Assembly (NCBI GenBank): GCA_934045075.1
Contig: OW203745.1
Location: 16,185,768-16,249,767, forward strand
Origin: Yponomeuta sedellus
Lineage: Eukaryota; Arthropoda; Insecta; Lepidoptera; Yponomeutidae
DNA: 64,000 nt
Direction: 5' to 3'
The translations under genes were made by a program, and so were the position numbers. Under the pieces are notes generated by a model. The model ran no database searches and was not told the DNA's origin. It saw nothing but the letters and a program-made list of their open reading frames with translations. Shown in pieces: positions 60,899-64,000 of this stretch (within the stretch, counting starts at the first letter, position 1; each line of letters begins with the position of its first letter).

Positions 60899-60982
60899 GA
60901 GCGCTGGCACGGATAGCCAGAGGTCGCGGGTTCGAATCCCGGCACGGGTGGAATTTTTAGCCTCTAAATAGGTTTTTAAGAT
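60899..60982 (+). mobile_element. SINE family C fragment
   Basis: GAGCGCTGGCACGGATAGCC, AGAGGTCGCGGGTTCGAATC and GTGGAATTTTTAGCCTC, AAATAGGTTTTTAAG. Same body as 47733-47810; the B box is intact. Confidence 0.65.
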
Positions 60983-61254
60983 CTTAGAAGTCGGATGTGG
61001 AATGTTGAAAAACTTCGCAAGGGCACAGAGTGGAGTGGAGTGTGAGTGGAGTAGTGGGGGCGGCAGGGGGCACAATACCCGATAATAATTTCTTGTTAAT
61101 TGTTTGTATCAACCATTTTATATTTTGGTCGCACCTGCCATACAGACCGATTGAATCTTCACGATTTTTTTATTCTATGACAAGATTGAGAACTCCTCTT
61201 TCTTTATATGAATGTATGTATTATACCTTGTAGGCGTCTTGATAACTTCTGATA

Positions 61255-61395
61255 GTAAGGCCCGCCACTGTCTTACAATCCTCCACCAACCCAGACTTGT
61301 CCTCCGTTGTGGAGTATGGCCTAACCTTCCTGCGATTCAGGAACAGACCCGTGCCCCAGCAGTGGGGACAAACAAATTGTTAATATTATAATCAT
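61255..61395 (+). repeat. lepidopteran dispersed tail, fullest copy
   Basis: AAGGCCCGCCACTGTCTTAC, CAACCCAGACTTGTCCTCCG, GGCCTAACCTTCCTGCG, AACAGACCCGTGCCCCAG and CAGTGGGGACAAACAAATTG. Partial copies lie at 3175-3240, 10010-10072, 28130-28275 and 47395-47475. Confidence 0.65.
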
Positions 61396-61410
61396 GCACT
61401 ATACATTCAT

Positions 61411-62172
61411 TTAACCTTCAAGTACCGACGTGTGGTCTGACAGACACTTTGAGAGTTCGAAATGTCTAGTTACACATGTTAGCGAAGTCGTAGGTAGCCC
61501 CTCTCGCTACTCGCTTCTCTCTACCCCTCGAGCAGTCGCCTGGGAGCGTTTGTGGTGAGTGGATGTGTCAGCGCGTGCAATTCCAGTGAGTTTTGATTTT
61601 TATAAGATCGCGAGTGGTCTGTCAGACCACTCGTCTGTACTTATGTAACTTTTTTGGATACGGCTTTTTCCAGATTATATCGTTTTTCACTTTTATTTCC
61701 AGTCAGCTATAAAAATGGATGTACCAGGTACTTCGGAGATGAAACGGGCAGCCACAGATGCAAAAAAAGTGTTCCTTCCAGTAAGAAAAAATATCAAAAA
61801 TATGCAGAGTGTTTGTAAACTATGAAAATTCCTATAATTTGGTGCCCGGTGATTTTAAAAAAAACGTTTCATTATTTGTTAAACTTTTATTTTTAATGTT
61901 ACGTAGTTATTAATCTTTTAAAAAAGTATAGTTAAGAAGAGTTTCTACTGTTTAGTTGATAAATAATAATAATTAAGATAAAAGTTAAGTTTTCTCCCAA
62001 AGAATTTGAGACTGTAATGTAAAAGCTTATAATTAGTAATAAATGGCAACGGTTTTTTTAGAAAAATATCAAGAAACAAAAAAGTTTTCGGAATTAAAGC
62101 TATGGTGGTCTGCCAGACCTCACGTCGGTACTTATGTATAACTGAAATAGCACGTCGGTACTTAAAGGTTCA
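61411..62172 (+). mobile_element. DNA transposon remnant with AAGTACCGACGTG ends
   Basis: Left end TTAACCTTCAAGTACCGACG and right end CGTCGGTACTTAAAGGTT are inverted; a second inner CACGTCGGTACTTATG lies at 62120. GTGGTCTGACAGAC, GTGGTCTGTCAGACCAC and GTGGTCTGCCAGACC are subterminal palindromes. TTAA at the left end hints at piggyBac-type targeting, but the right side lacks it. An ATG at 61715 opens MDVPGTSEMKRAATDAKK and closes soon after. Superfamily unsettled. Confidence 0.6.
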
Positions 62173-62284
62173 GTGTAATTTGTTTATTTAATTTGTTTAA
62201 TGTTCGAGTAGAATAAAGTTAATCGGTATGAAAGCCAGTCTAGTCTTATCCAGAGTTTTCCTTTAATTTTATTTATATGCTTAT

Positions 62285-62345
62285 TAAAAGCAGAAGGGGA
62301 GGCATTCGCCAAGCAGTGGGACACTATAGGCCAAAAGATGTGTCC
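62285..62345 (+). repeat. short tail GGAGGCATTCGCCAAGCAGTGG
   Basis: AGGCATTCGCCAAGCAGTGG and ACACTATAGGCC: the ending common to lepidopteran retroposons (compare GGCCTTTGCCCTGCGGTGGG at 43600). Confidence 0.45.
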
Positions 62346-62372
62346 CACTACGCTGGATTTTTGCAATGTCAG

Positions 62373-62500
62373 TCGATTTTTTTTATGTACCAATAGTAGA
62401 AGGGGGCATCCCCTTCTACTATTGGTACATAAAAAAAATCGACAACGAATAGTAGAAGGGGATGCCCCCTTCTACTTTTGGCACATAAAAAAATCGAAAA
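62373..62500. repeat. triplicated inverted repeat around AGTAGAAGGGG
   Basis: Arms 62373-62405 and 62410-62442 are exact complements (TTATGTACCAATAGTAGAAG); a third imperfect copy follows at 62448-62500 with ATAGTAGAAGGGGATGCCCC and GGCACATAAAAAAATCG. Gives two overlapping hairpins; probably a minimal foldback element. Confidence 0.85.
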
Positions 62501-62779
62501 AAATCTACCACTTCTCTAAATCTAATACAGCTGTCTCAGCTGAGGGTTCGTCATCACTTCATCAGATACTTCAGACCTTCGATTTTTGACATCAAATGAA
62601 GCGGCCCACAAAGTTGAATATTTTTTGTAAAGGCGGTATGTCGATCTCTTCTAATAGCTTCGTTGGGCTCTTGTGTTTTCTAATCAGGGTCCCCAGGTAC
62701 TCCAGATGTTTGATTTCATAACATAACATTTAGATACAAGCACATACATTGCTTGTTGATCATCTTAGTTTTTATAGTT

Positions 62780-62905
62780 CATCCTTTACGTGGCCATTAA
62801 ACCCGAACTCTGTACCAAATTTCAGCTCTCTGAGTTTATGGGAAGTACTAGTTCTATTCTGATGATCACGAGTGAGCGAATGTCATAAATGCGAAAATTT
62901 GGTAC
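62780..62905 (+). repeat. lepidopteran dispersed repeat (CAAATTTCAGCTCTCTGAG)
   Basis: CCATTAAACCCGAACTCTGT, ACCAAATTTCAGCTCTCTGA and GATGATCACGAGTGAGCGAA. I recognise the pattern as a frequent lepidopteran interspersed element; only part is present. Confidence 0.55.
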
Positions 62906-62971
62906 AACTGGATGACGAAAATTTCTACGTTCTGGTCTTATCGAGAGGTTCTCAAATAGAGGCCTGAAAAT

Positions 62972-63735
62972 CGTTCCGGTGCATAATGTTCCTTTCCCAA
63001 AATGTCCCCTTGTTTCAAAATGTCCCTTTACCAGAATGCCCGTTTCCTAGAATGTCCCTTTCTCAAAATGTCCCTTCCCGAAATGTTCCTTTCCCAAAAT
63101 GTCCCCCCATTTAGATTTGTGCGGACCCGACAATATTATGTTAAGTGAATGGAACTAAATCGGATATCAAGTAATAAAACAAAGCATTAAAATTTACTAA
63201 TCGGGATTTGTATATACTCGTAATAATGTCTAAAAATCTTGCATGTCACCATTATATATATTTTAACACAAAATACGTAATCATAAAAGAAGAAAAAATG
63301 TTCACAATTATAATCTGCTTAATCTAATATAACTTTGATCAAAATCACAACTTCACAATAATTATCGCTTAAATAAAGAAAGTCTCAAAATAAATATTTT
63401 TTTTAGAAGCAGCTATAAAGCAGATTATAATTGTGAACATTTTTTCTTCTTTTATGATTACGTATTTTGTGTTAAAATATATATAATGGTGACATGCAAG
63501 ATTTTTCGACATTATTACGAGTATATACAAATCCCGATTAGTAAATTTTAATGCTTTGTTTTATTACTTGATATCCGATTTAGTTCTATTCACTTAACAT
63601 AATATTGTCGGGTCCGCACAAATCTAAATGGGGGGACATTTTGGGAAAGGAACATTCTAGGAAACGGGCATTCTGGTAAAGGGACATTTTGAAACAAGGG
63701 GACATTTTGGGAAAGGAACATTATGCACCGAAACG
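62972..63735. mobile_element. 764-bp foldback element, hAT-like, with subterminal AATGTCCC repeats
   Basis: Arms 62972-63320 and 63418-63735 are inverted copies with a ~97-bp loop. Terminal CGTTCCGGTGCATAATG / CATTATGCACCGAAACG. An 8-bp duplication CTGAAAAT flanks it (62964-62971 and 63736-63743). Each arm opens with a series of AATGTCCC(TTT) repeats: about eight on the left, six on the right. No transposase. The left arm has an additional pair of repeat units. Confidence 0.9.
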
Positions 63736-63743
63736 CTGAAAAT

Positions 63744-63895
63744 GAGGCGAAATGGTTCCAGTAAAGGATGGTACGGCAGTGTTTGCTTCCCACTCGACTT
63801 GGCGTGGCACTGCTATGCCTCCCCGATTAAAGAATGGAGCCTCTTGGAATGGAGAGTATTCTTACATACTGAATTAGTGATTTAGCTTTTAAATT
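63744..63895. other. U2 copy 4 3' flank
   Basis: TTTAGCTTTTAAATTGGGCC directly before the gene matches the flank of U2 copy 1 (TTTAGCTTTTAAATTAGGCC), not that of copies 2/3. Confidence 0.6.
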
Positions 63896-64000
63896 GGGCC
63901 GATCCCGGCGGCACTGCAATGCCGGGCCGACCCGTGACGGGAGTGGAGCGAGCCCCGAACATCCCGTCGGTTTACAAAAATCAGTTTAATATACTGGTCC
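63896..64000 (-). ncRNA. U2 spliceosomal snRNA, copy 4 (3' part, cut by window end)
   Basis: Minus strand; 105 nt of the 3' half visible, including the ATTTTTG Sm site and the GCCCGGCATTGCAGTGCC terminal stem. It has GTAAACCGACGGG where copies 2/3 have GTAATCCGACGGG. The 5' half lies outside the window. Confidence 0.9.

Noticed and set aside
1..64000. CRISPR arrays, operons, prophage or bacterial contamination
   Set aside because: No regularly spaced direct repeats with unique spacers, no dense coding; all RNA genes are eukaryotic.

Overview
The window is AT-rich, intron-poor, repeat-laden eukaryotic nuclear DNA, almost certainly from a moth or butterfly (Lepidoptera). The case rests on insect-type 5S, U1, U2 and tRNA genes, one insect-type Gadd45 gene split by two short introns, Penelope-like and RTE-like retroelement remnants, hAT/Harbinger-type DNA transposons, tRNA-derived SINEs, and several short dispersed tails I know from lepidopteran genomes. 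No prokaryotic organisation (operons, RBS, CRISPR) is visible. Species and chromosome cannot be named from the sequence alone.

Layout. 1-8.5 kb: mostly anonymous AT-rich DNA with LINE 3' tails, a perfect 27-bp-arm hairpin, a MITE and a three-unit tandem repeat of 166-167 bp. 8.5-14 kb: four tRNA genes (Leu-CAA with a 32-nt intron, Glu-UUC, Asn-GUU, Cys-GCA), a 100-bp Penelope-like snap-back insertion and a head-to-tail pair of 307-310 bp MITEs. 14-16.7 kb: dispersed repeats and the first two 5S rRNA genes. 16.7-19.9 kb: a young LTR retrotransposon without coding capacity (minus strand, two 302-bp LTRs that read the same, primer site complementary to tRNA-Leu-CAA, polypurine tract, GTAC duplication, and eight copies of a ~38-bp internal motif). 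20.2-22.4 kb: a decayed minus-strand non-LTR retrotransposon (RT plus CCHC and restriction-like endonuclease). 23.0-24.4 kb: a decayed Penelope-like element. 24.8-34.6 kb: seven more 5S genes, all on the minus strand, in long irregular spacers that carry insertions whose empty sites survive in paralogous spacers; a Harbinger-type relic sits at 28.4-29.5 kb. 35-39 kb: nested hAT/MITE insertions, a tRNA-Ser-CGA and a U1 snRNA gene. 40.6-42.2 kb: Gadd45 (minus strand, three coding exons, 164 codons) with a tRNA-Asp-GUC gene inside intron 1. 43-50 kb: SINE copies, a small hAT element, repeats. 50.2-64 kb: U2 snRNA genes (one single, two head-to-head in a near-perfect 0.8-kb palindrome, one cut by the window end), a complete 830-bp Penelope-type insertion, an ACCT microsatellite, a 153-bp coding-phase minisatellite open on both strands, an RTE-type RT relic, a 200-base assembly gap and a large hAT-like foldback element.

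The real genes therefore are mostly RNA genes of the translation and splicing machinery: six tRNAs, nine 5S units (six identical), one U1, three full U2 plus one partial. The one confident protein gene is Gadd45. Nearly everything else is transposable elements at different stages of decay, several of which can be dated or bounded by target-site duplications visible in the sequence. I did not find an undescribed enzyme-based system; the most unusual structures are the non-coding LTR element with its repeated internal motif, the U2 palindrome, the two-strand-open minisatellite, and the snap-back Penelope insertion.
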